NCBI RefSeq assembly: GCF_003854275.1
Contig: NZ_QTQP01000021.1
Span: 60,676 to 124,675 of the forward strand
From: Burkholderia sp. Bp8963
GTDB taxonomy: Bacteria > Pseudomonadota > Gammaproteobacteria > Burkholderiales > Burkholderiaceae
DNA: 64,000 nucleotides
Direction of reading: 5' to 3'
In this document: positions 51,768-63,600 of the stretch, piece by piece
Numbering within the stretch: the first letter of the stretch is position 1
Layout: every line of letters starts with the position of its first letter
Position numbers and translations under genes: made by a program
Notes under the pieces: model-generated
Told to the model about the DNA's origin: nothing
What the model saw: the letters and a program-made list of their open reading frames with translations, nothing else
The model's database searches: none

Positions 51768-52646
51768 TCATTCGCCGAACTGCTGCAGCGCGAAATCGAC
51801 GAAGCTGCGCAGTTTGGGCGTGCGATGGTCCGGCGGGTACATCAGGTACATCGGGCGGCTGGGCAACTGATAGTCGCTGAACAGCGAGACGAGCCGGCCG
51901 GCCTCGACATCCGCCTTCAACAGCGCCGCAGGTTGCATCACGATCCCCATGCCGTGCAGCGCGGCGACACGCAATGCCTGGCCCATGTTGATGCTGAGCC
52001 TTCCGTTCGCCTTGATGCTGAGCGTTTCTTCCTGAAGGCTGAATTTCCATGGCGCAGCGGCTGAAATGCTGAATGCAAGGCATTCGTGCTGCGCGAGTTC
52101 GTCGGGGTGCCGCGGTGTTCCCCGTTCGGCAAGGTACCCGGGCGAAGCGCAGACCATCATCCGGTAGGGGGCCAGCGGGCGCGCGACCAGTCTTGCGTCC
52201 GTGAGCTTGCCGATGCGGATCGCGGCATCGAAGCCATCGTCGAGCAGGTCCATCGCTCGATCGCTGAGCGTCAACTCGACGTCGATTGCGGGATAGCGCG
52301 CCAGATATCCGGACAGCGCAGGGACCAGCACTTCGCTGCCGAACGACACGGGGGCGGTCACCCGCAGCTTGCCGCTCGGAAGCGTCTGCCGATTCTGCGC
52401 GTGTCGGTCCGCCTCGCCGACGAGCCGCAGGATTTCCTGGCAACGCGCGTAGTAGGTCTCGCCGAACTCCGTGAGACTCAGGCGCCGCGTGGTCCGATTG
52501 AGCAGTTTCATGCCGGTGCGCGTTTCCAGCGCGCGCAAGTGGTTGCCGGCCATCGTCGGCGACATCCGGCACTCGATTGCGGCTGCGCTCAGGCTTCCCG
52601 CGTCCACTGCACGAACGAAAACCTCCATGCTGCTCAGCAGATCCAT
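51768..52646 (-). CDS. LysR-family regulator divergent from an SDR
   Basis: A 292-aa LysR protein (LLSSMEVFVRAVDAGSLSAA; MSPTMAGNHLRALETRTG) with an effector domain ending near LRSFVDFALQQFGE. It belongs to the group related to DsdC/TtuA-like regulators that lie next to oxidoreductases. It is divergent from the SDR at 52767 (120 bp), so that gene is the likely target. A GTGGA-N5-TCCAC inverted repeat lies between. Confidence 0.9.
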   Translation of the reverse strand: MDLLSSMEVFVRAVDAGSLSAAAIECRMSPTMAGNHLRALETRTGMKLLNRTTRRLSLTEFGETYYARCQEILRLVGEADRHAQNRQTLPSGKLRVTAPVSFGSEVLVPALSGYLARYPAIDVELTLSDRAMDLLDDGFDAAIRIGKLTDARLVARPLAPYRMMVCASPGYLAERGTPRHPDELAQHECLAFSISAAAPWKFSLQEETLSIKANGRLSINMGQALRVAALHGMGIVMQPAALLKADVEAGRLVSLFSDYQLPSRPMYLMYPPDHRTPKLRSFVDFALQQFGE

Positions 52647-52679
52647 TTGACACTCTCGCTCGAAACTGAATCAATTTAT

Positions 52680-52694
52680 GTGGAGATTATCCAC
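52680..52694. promoter_or_regulatory. Inverted repeat in the LysR/SDR intergenic region
   Basis: gtgga-gatta-tccac, 5-bp arms with a 5-bp spacer, close to the T-N11-A type of LysR site. It lies about 34 bp before the LysR start in the minus direction and 73 bp before the SDR start. Confidence 0.35.
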
Positions 52695-52766
52695 GAAAAC
52701 TTTTCAATGATACTGGCGGCTCCCGTCACTGCGGCGTCGTCTGCCGCTTATACAAGGAGCCTCGAT

Positions 52767-53597
52767 ATGGCGACACCTGATCCCGGATTTCAATTGACGT
52801 CGCGGTTTGCTGGACGCACTGCGTTGATCACCGGAGGCGGCACCGGCATGGGGAAAGCGGCGGCGCTCCGTCTGGCCAGAGAAGGCGCCAATGTCGTCGT
52901 TGCGGGCCGGCGACCCGCGGAGCTCGACTCGGTGGTTCGGGAGATCACGGCCGATGGCGGGCGTGCGCTGGCCGTGCCGACCGACGTGACCGATACGGCG
53001 CAGGTTCAGCGTCTGGTCGCGCGTACGGTCGACGCATTTGGTGGCCTGCACGTGGCCTGGAACAACGCCGGGATGCTCGGCGAGTTCGTGCCGCTGCATG
53101 ACGCGGCGATCGAGACGTTCGACACCGTGGTCGCGACCAATCTGCGGGGTGTGGCGGCCTGCATGAAATACGAGCTTCAGGCGATGCTGGCTGCGGGTGT
53201 TGGCGGCGCGATCGTCAATACGTCATCGTGGACGGCGCATGGTGCGATACCGGGGACGTCCGGCTACGCGGCCAGCAAGGCCGCGCTCGATGCGCTGATG
53301 CGTACCGTGTCGCTGGAAGTCGGGGCGAACAACATTCGCGTGAACAACGTCAGCCCGGGCGTCATCGCGACACCGATGTCCGAAGCGGCGCTCGGCGACG
53401 AGCGCGCGATGCGGCCGTTTTTGCTGCATACGCCGCTGCGGCGTATCGGCCAGCCTGAGGAGGTTGCCGATGTCGTCGCCTGGCTGCTGTCGGATGATGC
53501 ACGCTTCGTGACCGGGCAGAGCATTCTCGTTGACGGGGGCTTTACGTTGGGCGGGCTGCGGCCGTGGCTCAATGAGGTGGTTGCCGAGCAGGGGTGA
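52767..53597 (+). CDS. Short-chain dehydrogenase/reductase (SDR)
   Basis: A 276-aa classical SDR. The Rossmann motif TGGGTGMGKAAALRLA, NNAG at HVAWNNAGMLG, the active-site Ser in IVNTSSWTA and YxxxK in SGYAASKAALDA are all present; PGVIATPMSE follows. It uses NAD(P)(H); the substrate is unknown. The ATG at 52767 has aaggag 7 nt upstream. A divergent LysR is its likely regulator. Confidence 0.92.
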   Translation: MATPDPGFQLTSRFAGRTALITGGGTGMGKAAALRLAREGANVVVAGRRPAELDSVVREITADGGRALAVPTDVTDTAQVQRLVARTVDAFGGLHVAWNNAGMLGEFVPLHDAAIETFDTVVATNLRGVAACMKYELQAMLAAGVGGAIVNTSSWTAHGAIPGTSGYAASKAALDALMRTVSLEVGANNIRVNNVSPGVIATPMSEAALGDERAMRPFLLHTPLRRIGQPEEVADVVAWLLSDDARFVTGQSILVDGGFTLGGLRPWLNEVVAEQG

Positions 53598-53752
53598 GGG
53601 CGATGATCGACGCCCGGCCGACGTGCTTTCGAGAACTGCCGCTGTGTGTTGGTCGCTTGTGTACGCCGACCGCTTCCGCCGTGCATCTGCCGTTGCCCGG
53701 CAACCGTCGCCCTCGCTGCTCGCATCGCGAAAGTAGCGTGGGATTGATCGAA

Positions 53753-54265
53753 TCAGTGCGCCAACGTGGGCGCTGATATCTTGATCGATGCGGTGGAATC
53801 CGTTTCGGCGTGCGGTGCGGTAATGTCCTGTGGGAGCGGTTGATCTGCCGGTTTGCCGAACGAAACCGTAATGTCATCGGGGTAGACATAGGCGGCGCCG
53901 GTCGCTTTGTCGATACCGTGAGCGATTGGGCCGCCTACCAGGCCGAACATGATGAAGTCCCCAACCGTTGCGCCTCCGCGCCCGGACGACTTTATCGACG
54001 TGACCGCAGGCGCTTCACCGTCCTTCGTGCATTGCACATTCAGGTCGTCTTTGGCACGATGCACCGACACCTTTCCCGGCGTGACGACCTGATACGAGCC
54101 TTCCGAGTTCGTCAGAACGCAGGTTGCACCAGCGAGGTCAATGGAATCCTTTTGGGTTTTCACGGACAATTTTTCCGTCGTGCCTCCCGTAATGGTTGCA
54201 CAACCCGTGGTCAGCGTGACGAGTCCCATGGAAGAGACCAGCATGGCAATCCGAATGTATTTCAA
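53753..54265 (-). CDS. Lipoprotein of unknown function
   Basis: A 170-aa protein with a lipoprotein signal (KYIRIAMLVSSMGLVTLTTG, lipobox TTGC) and a short ATITGGTTEKLSV segment typical of small outer-membrane lipoproteins. The middle holds a Gly-rich hydrophobic stretch (GGATVGDFIMFGLVGGPIAH) that may insert in a membrane. The start is TTG at 54265 behind gggga; no ATG is available before the signal. No family is recognised. Confidence 0.75.
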   Translation of the reverse strand: MKYIRIAMLVSSMGLVTLTTGCATITGGTTEKLSVKTQKDSIDLAGATCVLTNSEGSYQVVTPGKVSVHRAKDDLNVQCTKDGEAPAVTSIKSSGRGGATVGDFIMFGLVGGPIAHGIDKATGAAYVYPDDITVSFGKPADQPLPQDITAPHAETDSTASIKISAPTLAH

Positions 54266-54697
54266 TTGATCCCCGCATTTCTGTTTCTTTTGTCAGCCCA
54301 TGCGCCGGGCCATGCGTAGCGACTATCGCGATCCGAACGTGTGGTTGGTCAGCGAAAAGTGTCTGCTCGAAGCCGTGCCATCGACCAACGCATCGTGGTT
54401 CTCTGGCGGCATATGGATAACGGCACGCGTGGGTGGGGCTTTAGAGGCGAAACGACGACCGGCTGCCCCGATCACGCGGTCGTTTTGAAGATGAAGTGGT
54501 CGCGCGATCCTCTGCCAGCGTCGATGGATGGCCGCGGACAGCAGTTCGTTTCCGTTGCATGCCGGGTTGGCGTGGCCGCGAAGGTGCAATGTGAGGCATG
54601 TTCAGGAAGCGGCCGCTACCAGTCGCTACCGACCACTACCCGCCGTCACTCGCCGGCCGATTGCCGGCAAACGACAGGACCGCTGTCCCCGTTCTAG
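54266..54697. other. Intergenic stretch without recognisable gene
   Basis: These 432 bp lie upstream of the lipoprotein gene. ORFs up to about 118 codons exist on the plus strand but have no ribosome site or protein-like sequence. Confidence 0.4.
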
Positions 54698-54946
54698 CTA
54701 CGCCTTCTTCCTCGCCTGAACCGCCGCGACGACAAAGTAACCTGCCGCCGATAGCCACAAGCAACCAAACAGCAGTTGCGCGTCGTTCGAAGACTCGAAA
54801 TTCCCTGCATTCTGGTAGCTGCACTTGATCTGCACACCCACCTGCAAGCAGCCCGTGTGGATGGCGTCAAAGAACGTCCACAGGTGATACAAGCCTAACG
54901 TCAGGAAAATCACGGCAACCCGTGTATATGTTCTGGACTTCGTCAT
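54698..54946 (-). CDS. Small two-helix membrane protein
   Basis: An 82-aa protein: an N-terminal helix (VAVIFLTLGLYHLWTFFDAI), a polar loop with two Cys (GCLQVGVQIKCSYQ) and a C-terminal helix (LLFGCLWLSAAGYFVVAAVQ), ending ARKKA. The loop is on the outside if both ends are cytoplasmic. No family recognised. Start at 54946 lacks a strong ribosome site; a GTG at 54979 is an alternative. Confidence 0.6.
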   Translation of the reverse strand: MTKSRTYTRVAVIFLTLGLYHLWTFFDAIHTGCLQVGVQIKCSYQNAGNFESSNDAQLLFGCLWLSAAGYFVVAAVQARKKA

Positions 54947-54979
54947 CGCGCTTACCCGTTCCCCGATAGGGCCGCACAC

Positions 54980-55311
54980 TTCGGTTCGATTGTGTCTGAC
55001 GTGACGACGCTACACGAAGGCGGCGGGCGTGTAAATCCGCACAAGCGGCGTCTCCGGCCAGACGGGCGCGCGCACGACCTGTCTGTGTGGGGCAGCGGCC
55101 GACCGTCGTCGATACGAAGCCGCCGATGCTTCGGCTGTACCGATGAAATGAACGTCACACGCCAGCAGAGGCTCAAGCATCCCGTCAGCCTGCTACCGGT
55201 GCAATCCAGCAACTTCCGATTCCTCAGGTGATTGGTTCGTGCTGCGGGGCGACAGGAGCAGCCACAACGGGTGGCGACGCAGGTCCATTCGTGCAAGCCG
55301 CCGCCACCCGC
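54980..55311. other. Intergenic stretch downstream of pbpC
   Basis: These 332 bp between the small membrane protein and the end of the pbpC gene show no gene or clear terminator hairpin. The DNA here is AT-richer than pbpC itself. Confidence 0.4.
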
Positions 55312-57597
55312 TCAAGGCCGGCGCGCACCGGCCTTCGCAAACGCACCTCGCACCTCGAAGCTGATCGCGTCCACAACCTTGCCGTGGGCATCGAGCAGTT
55401 CGAGCCGATGTCTTCCGGGCCACGGCAGCCACGCGACACGATCCGCGTGTCCGATCATCTTGTCGTCGAGACGCCAGGAAAACTTCGTCGCGTGGCCGGC
55501 GGTGCGCTCGAACCAGATGCGCTGATTCTTCGGCGGAATATCCGGATCGATCGCGAAAATCGTGCCGTCGGTCGGCGCGCCGATCGTCAGCGGCGCGCGC
55601 GGCCCGTCCTTGCCGGAGGTCACGGGCGCCGCCAGCCGGACGGTATCGACCGCGGTGCCCGCGACGAACCATTCGTTGCGCGACGGCTCGATGCCGCGCT
55701 CGAACGTGACGCGGCGCGCTTCTACACCCGCGGGCGGGCGCGGCGCGCGGCTCGCGAGATCGCGATGCAGGTAGCCGACGACCGCCGACCAGACGGGCGC
55801 CGCGCCGGTGACGCCCGACACGTCCCACATCGGCGAGCCGTCCGCGTTGCCGACCCATACGCCGACGGTATAGCGCGACGTGTAGCCGACTGCCCAGTTG
55901 TCGCGCATGTCCTTGCTGGTGCCGGTCTTCACCGCCGAGAAGAAGCGCGTCGCGAGCGGGTTATCGAAGCCGAACGTCCGCACGCGCGCGTTGTTGTCGG
56001 CGAGGATGTCGGTGACGACAAAGCTCGCGGCCTCGCTGAACACGCGCGTGCCGTCGACCGTGCGTGCGGGCGTCGCAGCCGATGCAGCCGGCGCCGCCGA
56101 TCCAGCCGATCCAGCCGATCCAGCCGATCCAGCCGATCCAGCCGGCGCCGCCAGATCGACGGTCTTGCGCGCGAGGCCGCCGTTCGCGAGCGCGCGATAC
56201 GCGTTGGTCAGCGACAGCAGCGTGACGTCCGCGCTGCCGAGCGCGAGGCTGAAGCCGTAATAGTCGCCTTCCTGCGCGAGCGGCAGGCCGAGCGCGGTCA
56301 GCGTGCGCGCGAAGCGGTGTGGCGTGACGAGCACGAGCGTGCGCACGGCCGGCACGTTGAGCGAGCCGCCGAGCGCGCTGCGCACGCTCACCCAGCCCTT
56401 GAAGTCCTTGTCGTAGTTCTGCGGAATGTAAAGACCGCCGCCGGCGGCAAGGTTGATCGGCGCGTCGTCGAGCAGCGACGCGGCGGTCAGCCGTTTCTCG
56501 TCGATCGCCTGCGCATACAGGAACGGCTTGAGCGTCGAGCCTGCCTGGCGCGGCGCGAGCACTGCATCGACGTCGCGCGCGTTCGACAGCGCGCCGGACG
56601 AGCCGACCCAAGCGCGGATTTCGCCGCTCGCGTTGTCGATCACGACGACTGCGCCGTCCTGCACGTTGCGCCGATGCGCGGGCGCGTTGAGTTCGGTCAG
56701 CGCGCGGGTCAGCGTGTCGCGCGCAAAGCGCTGCAGCGACGCGTCGAGCGTCGAGCGGACCTGCGCGCCCGCGGCTGGCCGGACCTCGGTCGCGATGCGC
56801 CGCGCGAAATGCGGGGCAAGCGCGGCGCCGTCGTCGCGCCCGGCGCCGGCGGGGCGGGACGTCACGAGCTGCACGTAGCCGTCGAGCGACGCGCACGCGT
56901 GCTCCGCATGCATGTCTTGCAGGATGCGGCACGCGCGTTCGGCGACTTTCGCGGCGTTCGCGTTCGGCGCACGCACGAGCGCCGCGGCGACGGCGGATTC
57001 GCGCACGTCGAGCCCGGACGGCGCCTTGCCGAACAGCGCCTGCGACATCGCATCGAGCCCGATCGTCTCGCCGCGGAACGGCACGAGGTTCAGGTAGGCC
57101 TCGAGGATCTGGTCCTTGCGCCAGCCGCGTTCGAGCAGCAATGCGTTCATCGCCTGCGACGCCTTCTGCGGCAGCGAGCGCTGGCCCGAGCGTCGCGGCG
57201 AATCGCCGAGCAGGCCCGCGAGTTGCATCGTCACGGTCGACGCGCCGCGCGTGCGCTCGTTCCACAGGTTGCCCCATGCGGCGCCCGCGATGCCGCGCCA
57301 GTCGACGCCGCTGTGCGCATAAAAGCGCTTGTCTTCGGAGACGACGATCGCTTCGCGGAACGCGGGCGACACGTCGGCAAGCGCGATCCAGTCGCCGCGC
57401 CGCTCGGTGAGATCGACGCGGGTGCGCTGCAGCGGCGTGCCGTCGCGCGCGAGCAGCAGCCAGTCGGAGCTGCGCCAGCGATGGCGCACGTCGTCATAGG
57501 ACGGCAGCGCATGCGCGACGAGCGGAGCCGCGAGCACCACGGCGATGAAGAGGCGGCCGGCGATGCGCGCCGGCCGCGGCGAACCGAAACCCTTCAT
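55312..57597 (-). CDS. pbpC: Penicillin-binding protein 1C (bifunctional transglycosylase/transpeptidase)
   Basis: A 761-aa protein. After a signal/membrane segment come a GT51 transglycosylase (VVSEDKRFYAHSGVDWRGIA; RGASTVTMQLAGLL), a transpeptidase with SxxK (AGSTLKPFLY), SxN (GGSLNVPAVR) and KTG (AVKTGTSKDMRD), and a C-terminal PBP1C domain. It acts at the inner membrane on peptidoglycan. Residues 480-500 contain an AGS repeat encoded by five 9-bp units. The start is 7 bp after the alpha-2-macroglobulin stop on the same strand, the classical pairing. Confidence 0.93.
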   Translation of the reverse strand: MKGFGSPRPARIAGRLFIAVVLAAPLVAHALPSYDDVRHRWRSSDWLLLARDGTPLQRTRVDLTERRGDWIALADVSPAFREAIVVSEDKRFYAHSGVDWRGIAGAAWGNLWNERTRGASTVTMQLAGLLGDSPRRSGQRSLPQKASQAMNALLLERGWRKDQILEAYLNLVPFRGETIGLDAMSQALFGKAPSGLDVRESAVAAALVRAPNANAAKVAERACRILQDMHAEHACASLDGYVQLVTSRPAGAGRDDGAALAPHFARRIATEVRPAAGAQVRSTLDASLQRFARDTLTRALTELNAPAHRRNVQDGAVVVIDNASGEIRAWVGSSGALSNARDVDAVLAPRQAGSTLKPFLYAQAIDEKRLTAASLLDDAPINLAAGGGLYIPQNYDKDFKGWVSVRSALGGSLNVPAVRTLVLVTPHRFARTLTALGLPLAQEGDYYGFSLALGSADVTLLSLTNAYRALANGGLARKTVDLAAPAGSAGSAGSAGSAGSAAPAASAATPARTVDGTRVFSEAASFVVTDILADNNARVRTFGFDNPLATRFFSAVKTGTSKDMRDNWAVGYTSRYTVGVWVGNADGSPMWDVSGVTGAAPVWSAVVGYLHRDLASRAPRPPAGVEARRVTFERGIEPSRNEWFVAGTAVDTVRLAAPVTSGKDGPRAPLTIGAPTDGTIFAIDPDIPPKNQRIWFERTAGHATKFSWRLDDKMIGHADRVAWLPWPGRHRLELLDAHGKVVDAISFEVRGAFAKAGARRP
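56099..56143. repeat. Five-copy 9-bp tandem repeat inside pbpC
   Basis: Five perfect copies of gatccagcc encode an Ala-Gly-Ser repeat on the minus strand. A related copy (gatgcagcc) lies just before at 56081-56089, and agccggcgccgcc flanks the array on both sides. In-frame copy changes would alter the linker length without a frameshift. Confidence 0.85.
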
Positions 57598-57604
57598 CGC
57601 GCGC

Positions 57605-60600
57605 TCACGACTTGCCGGCGTCGGCCGGCTTGACGGTCACCGGCGGATTCGGCCAGAGCCCGTATACGGACGGTGCATACAGCGCTTCGACACGCGTCGG
57701 CGGCAGGCCGAACGTGCCGACGTTGTTCAGCCGCACCGTGTATTCGACCGAGAGTTTGCCCTTCGGCAGATAGGCGTAATACGCGCGATAGCCGTCGAAA
57801 TCGCGTTCGACGAAAGCGGGCCACGCGCCGTCGGTCGACTTCTCGCCCTGCGTCGCCGCCTCGGAATCGCGGCCGAGGCCGGAACCGAGGATCGTTGCGC
57901 CGGAAGGGATCGGATCGTTGACGACGACCCACGTCATGTCGCTTTGCGCATCGATGTCGAGATGGACGCGCACCACGTCGCCGCGCGTCAGCACGCCCTT
58001 GACCGCCGGCGACACGGGCGTGACCGTCTTCGTGATCCGGTAGCCGGCGGCAAACGGCGCGCGCAGCGGCACCGCGGCGAGGCTTTCGACCGTCGCCCAC
58101 GGGCGGCCGGTGCCGTTCTGCACGACGCTCAGCGTGCCGGGCTGCGCCGCGCGCGGCCACGGCAGCATCACGCTGCGCGCAGCGGCCGCGCGAGTGGCCG
58201 GAGTGGCCGGGGTTGCCGGAGTCGCCGACGCAGGCGCGGCGATCGCAGGCGCCGCGGCCGGCGTTTGCGCCCACGCGACCGAGCGCTCGTCGCCGCCGAG
58301 CGCGACCTTCGTCGTGCCGCTGACCGGCGTGCTTTCGTAGGTGCGGGAGAAACGATCGATGGCGAGCTGGCCGAGCGCGTTCGACGTCGTCGTCTGCCAC
58401 GCGCCCTGGCGTTGCAGCGCGAGCAGGCCGGCCGTCACGCGCGGCATCTCGTCCTTCCATCCCGCGTCGCCGGCGAATTCGAGCGCGAGGCGTGCGGCGT
58501 TGGTCTCGTTGTTCGTCATCAGCCACCACAGATCGTCGTCGCGCGCGGTCGAGAACACGAGCTGCGTGCCCTGGTACGTGAGACGCGCACGCAGGATCTG
58601 CTCGACCTGTGCGCGTTTCTCGTCGCGCTGCGGGATGTCCTTCACGCGCGTCAGGATCGCGTGATAGTCGATCACCGCCGACGTCGGCCACTGGTTCGGC
58701 GCGATCTCGAGCGAGCCGAGCATCCGGCCCTGCGCGGCGCCGTAGCGCGACAGCGCCTCGATCGCCGCGAGCTTGCGCAGGTCGCGGTCCTGGCGCGGCG
58801 CCCACGTGTCGCGCTCGATGCGGCCTTCGACGAAGCGCGCGAGCCCGGTTTCGAGCTGCGTGCGCACGTCTTCGGGCAGCGCGAAGCGCGCGTCGGCGCG
58901 GCTCGCCTCGTCGGACAGCACGAGCAGGTACGAAGACAGCGTCGGGCTGCCGTAGTGATCGTTGTCGGACGGCGGCGGGAAGTAGCTCGCGAGCCCGTCG
59001 CGGTCGAGGTAGACGGGCATCCGCGCGGTCAGCGCCTGCCATTGTGCGGCGTCGCGCAACCCGATCGCGCGCGATGCCTGCTGCTCGAGGCAGCGGTACG
59101 GATAGCGCTCGAACCAGCGCCGCACGCCCGGCAGGCCGTCGGCGAGCTTCGGTTGCAGCGACACGGCGATGCCGCCGCGCGGCGCGCCTTGCGCGTTGGG
59201 CGCCGCGCCGGCCGGCACCGCGACAGGCAGCGTGAGCGTGCCGTCGACTTGCGTCAGCGTGGCCTGCTGCACGGTGACGGGCAGTGCGGGCACGACCTTC
59301 TGCGCGATCGCGAGTGCGTCGGCTGCGCGCGCGCCGCCTTGCTCGGCGGCTTCGATGCGCCAGCTCAGCGCGCCGGCCGCATCGAGCGCCTGCTCGGGCA
59401 CGGTCACGGTCCACGCCACTTCGCTCGCGCTGTTCGGTGCGAGCGACACGGTCTGCGGTGCGACGTCGAGGCCCGTCGCATGCGGCGTCACGACGACCCG
59501 CATCGTGCGCTCCGTGGTATTGCGCAGCGTGACCTGCGCGCGGAACGCGTCGCCTTCGCGCACGAGCGGCGGCAGGCCGGAGATCAACTGCAGATCCTGC
59601 GTGCTGCGGATCGACGTGCTGCCGGTGCCGAAGCGGTCGGGGCCGACGGCCGCGATCGCGACGATCCGGAAGCGGGTCAGCGCATCGTTCAGCGGTACAT
59701 CGACGGTCGCGCTGCCGTTCGCGTCGAGCGTCACGCGCGGGTTCCACAGCAGCAGCGTGTCGAACAGCTCGCGCGTCGGTGCGCCGCCGCCGCCGCCGCC
59801 CGCCGGCACGGCCTTGCGGCCGAAGTGGCGGCGGCCGATGATCTCCATCTGCGCGGTAGCCGTTTCGACACCGTACGCGCGCCGTCGCAGCATCGCGTCG
59901 AGCAGGTCCCAGCTCTGGTTCGGCATCAGTTCGAGCAGCGCCTCGTCCACCGCGGCGACCGCGATCTGCGTGCCGGCCGGCGCCGGTTGGCCGCCGGGCA
60001 GCGTGACCTTCACATGTGCCTGCGCGTGGCCGCGCACGGTGTAGCGGGTCGCGTCCGTCGTCACGGTCACGCCGAGCCGGTGGTTGCCGGTGCCGACCTT
60101 GATCTCGCCGAGGCCGTAGCGGAATGCGGGCTTCGACAGGTCGACGAACGCGGTCGGCGCCTCGTAATGGCGGCCTTCGCGCCAGAACGCGCGCGCCCAG
60201 TCGAGCGGCGCCTTCCAGCCCCACGTGAAGAACGAGTACCACGGCACTTCCCGGATCCGGCCGCGTAGCGCGAGCACCGACACGTACACGTTCGGCCCCC
60301 ACGATTCGCCGACCTTCAGGTCGACGGTCGGGTTCTTGCCGTTCAGCTCGACGATGTGCGTCTCCATCACGCCGCCGCGTTCGACGGCGACGAGGGCGCT
60401 CGCGTAGCGGAACGGCATCCGCACCTGGAAGCGGGCCGTTTCGCCCGGTTCGTACGAGGTTTTTTCAGGGATCACGTCGATCCGGTCGGTGTTGTCGCCG
60501 CCGAACCAGAGCTCGTCCTCGCGCGTGACCCACACCGACGACGATGCGTTCGACGTGCGCCCGTCGCCGTCCTTCGCGACCGCGATCAGCTGCACGTTGC

Positions 60601-63600
60601 CGGCCTGCTCGAGCGTCGCGTCGCACGACATGCGGCCCTTGTCGTCGGTCTTGCCGGAGCACAGCACGCCGAGGTCGCGCGTGTCGCTCTTGTTGTCGTA
60701 CGCGTAGAAGCCGCCGACCATGCGCTTGCGCGATGACGTCGTGATGTGCGCGACGCCCTTGATCTCGATCGGCACCGACGCGCGCGGCTTGCCCTGCAGG
60801 TCGAGCGCAATCGCCTGCACGGGCACGCGCTGGCCGACCGATACCCAGTGGCCGGCCTTGATGCCGGCAACCACCGCGGCCGGCCACAGGAGCGTGTCGC
60901 CACGGATCGTCTGCACTTCGCCGTTCGGGTCCGCAAAGGTCGCTTCGAGCGCGAGGCGCTTCGGCGCGTCGACGGCCGGCAATCCGTTGAGCGTGACCGT
61001 GCCCGCGCCGTTGCGGTCGAGCGTCAGCGGCAGCTTGTCCGCGATCAGCTTCGTCGCGTCGGGATCGTTGTCGGCGCGCGATGCATTGTCGCCGTCCTGC
61101 TCGTCGTCGTTGGCCATCCCGTCGCTCGTTTCGGCACGGTACGGCGTGAACGTGAAATCCTCATAGCGGTCCGCGAACGGCGGCGATGCCGCTTTCATCA
61201 GCGCGGAGACCTGCACCGGCAGGTTCGACGCGCCACCACCCGACACGTAGTCGATCTGCACCGCGAGCGGCACGTCCTTCACCGCAACGAGCGGGCTTTT
61301 CTGCGCATCGCGCGCGCCGATCGTGCCTTTGAGCACCGGCAGGCGGAACGCCTCGACCCGGAAGCTGCCGCTGTAGTAGCTCGACGTCGGCGCATCCTCG
61401 GGGCCGCCTTCGAGATCGACACTGTATTCGCCGAGCTTCGCGGCGGGCGGCAGCGTGAAGCGCGTGTCCGCGCTGTGGTCGGCGGCCCAGGTCAGCGGCA
61501 GCCGGTAGGTCTGCCCGCTGCCGAGATGGCGGATCGTCACGCGCGTCGGGTACTGCGACGGGAACGCGAGGCTCTGCAGCGTTTCGGTGCGCACGAAATG
61601 CTTCATCGACACCGTTTCGCCGGCGCGCAGCAGCGTGCGGTCGAACACGGTGTGCGCGCGCACGGTCGGTGCGCTGTCCATGTCGGTCGGCACGTTGAAG
61701 CGCCATGCCTCGATGCCGCGGTTCCAGTTCGAGCTGACGAACGCCATGTCGGGGCCGGTCTTCGGATCGTCGACGCGGGCCGACACGAAGTAGTCGTCGA
61801 AGCGCTCGGACGTTTCGCATGCGTGCTTCGGCTCGAACGGCCCGTCGATCTTCAGCAGCCCTTGCGCGTCGGTCCTGCCTGCCGCGATCTCGTCGCCGTT
61901 GCAGTCGGACACGCGCACCTGCGCGTTCGGCACCGGCTTGCCCTTGTCGAGCGTCGTCACCCACACGAGGCTGTTCTCGCGGCCCTGTTTCAGGTGCACG
62001 CCGAGATTGGTGACGAGCACCGCAGTACGCACGTACATGCTCGACGGCTTCGCGAGCAACGAGCGGCCGAGCGCCGGCGATGCGAGTTCGAGCACATAGA
62101 AGCCGGGCTTGTCGATCGGCACGCCGACGATCTCGAACGGCCGCAGCGTCTTCGGGTCGGCCTTCGGCAGCGTCAGCGTCTGCACGCCGGCTTCGCCCTT
62201 GAGCAGCGACAGCGAGCGCACGTCGATGCGGCGGTCCTTCGGCGCGGGTTGCCGTTCGCCTTCCGCGAGCGGCACGTAGACAGGATGTTGTCCGCCGCGC
62301 CGAAGCAGGCCGGGGATCTGCTCGTCGATCGAGCCTGCGGTCATCGACCAGTTGTCGAAGCGGTCGACGCGCCGCATCCACTGGCGGATCGCGGTGTCGT
62401 TCTCGACCTTCAGGTTCGCGAACTGCGCGCCGCCCGCGTTGAGGCCCGCGATGTGCAGGTCGGCCTCGACGTTGCGCAGCGTGACCGGCACGAGCGCCGG
62501 CATGCCCAGCTCGGCGAAGCGTTCGACGATGCCGAAGGTGCCCGACGAGAATTTCGCAAGCGGCGGCATCGGCGCGGTGCGCGTCGCGAGCGGGAACAGG
62601 TCGGCGTTGGCAAGCGTGCGCCCGGTGACGTCGCGCAGGCCGGACGGCAGCTCGATCGTCAGTGCGGCTTGCGCGGGCAGCGGCGGGTTGAACGTGACGG
62701 TCGTCACTTCGTCGCTGTGGTCGTCCGCCGCGAAGTTCGGCGCCAGGGAACCGTTCTGGCCGTCCGGGCCGCGCAGCCGGATCGCTTCGGCGGACTTGCG
62801 CGCGATCGGCGCGTTGAACGACAGGGTCAGCGGACGCAGCGGCGTGCAGGGCGCCTTCGCGTTTTCGCGTTCGCACGAGAAGCTCGCGGCGAACGGCGCG
62901 CGCACGGTGAAATCGAAACGGCGCTCGGTGTCGTTCGCGATCCCGCTCGGGCTCGCGACGCCCTTGCCGTAGACGAGCTGCATCTTCGCGCTGGCCGGCA
63001 GCGCCTGCGCGCACGACAGCGTCAGCACGCGCGCGGCGTCTTTCTTCAGCCCGAAGTGGTCGAGCAGCGCGTTGCGCGTGTCGTCGTCGGCGGCGGTGAC
63101 GGGGATGCGGTTGCCGATGCCGGCCGCTTCGCACCAGATGTTCGCGAGCGCGGAGCGCGGCTCGGCGGGGCCGTTCAACTTCAGCACGAACACCTGCCGT
63201 TCCTCGATTTCGCGCGAGCCGGGCCGCACCGACACCGGGAACGGTCCGCCCGTCTGGAACGTGAAGCGGCGTGGCCCGGTGGCCGCGTTGCCGGCGACCG
63301 AGCGCAGCCCGTCGTTGAGCGCGACTGCGCAACGCACGCCCGGGGGCAAGTCGTTCTCGAAATCGTAGACCCAGGTCTTGTCGTCGAGCCAGTGGCCCTG
63401 GCCGCGGCCGGCGGCGGAATCGGTGCAGGTGACGCGGGCGGGATTCGGCGCGGACGCCGAGCCGAACGCGACCATCGGTTCGTCGAACTTGACGACGGAC
63501 TGCCGCACTTCGGTAACGGTGCCCTGTGGCGACACGCTCACCGTGCGTGCCGCGTCGGCCTGCAGCGACAGCAGCGCGGCGGCCCCGAGCGCTGCGACGG

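Noticed and set aside
57545..60268. A 907-codon plus-strand frame opposite A2M
   Set aside because: Shadow of the A2M gene; no ribosome site or recognisable domain.
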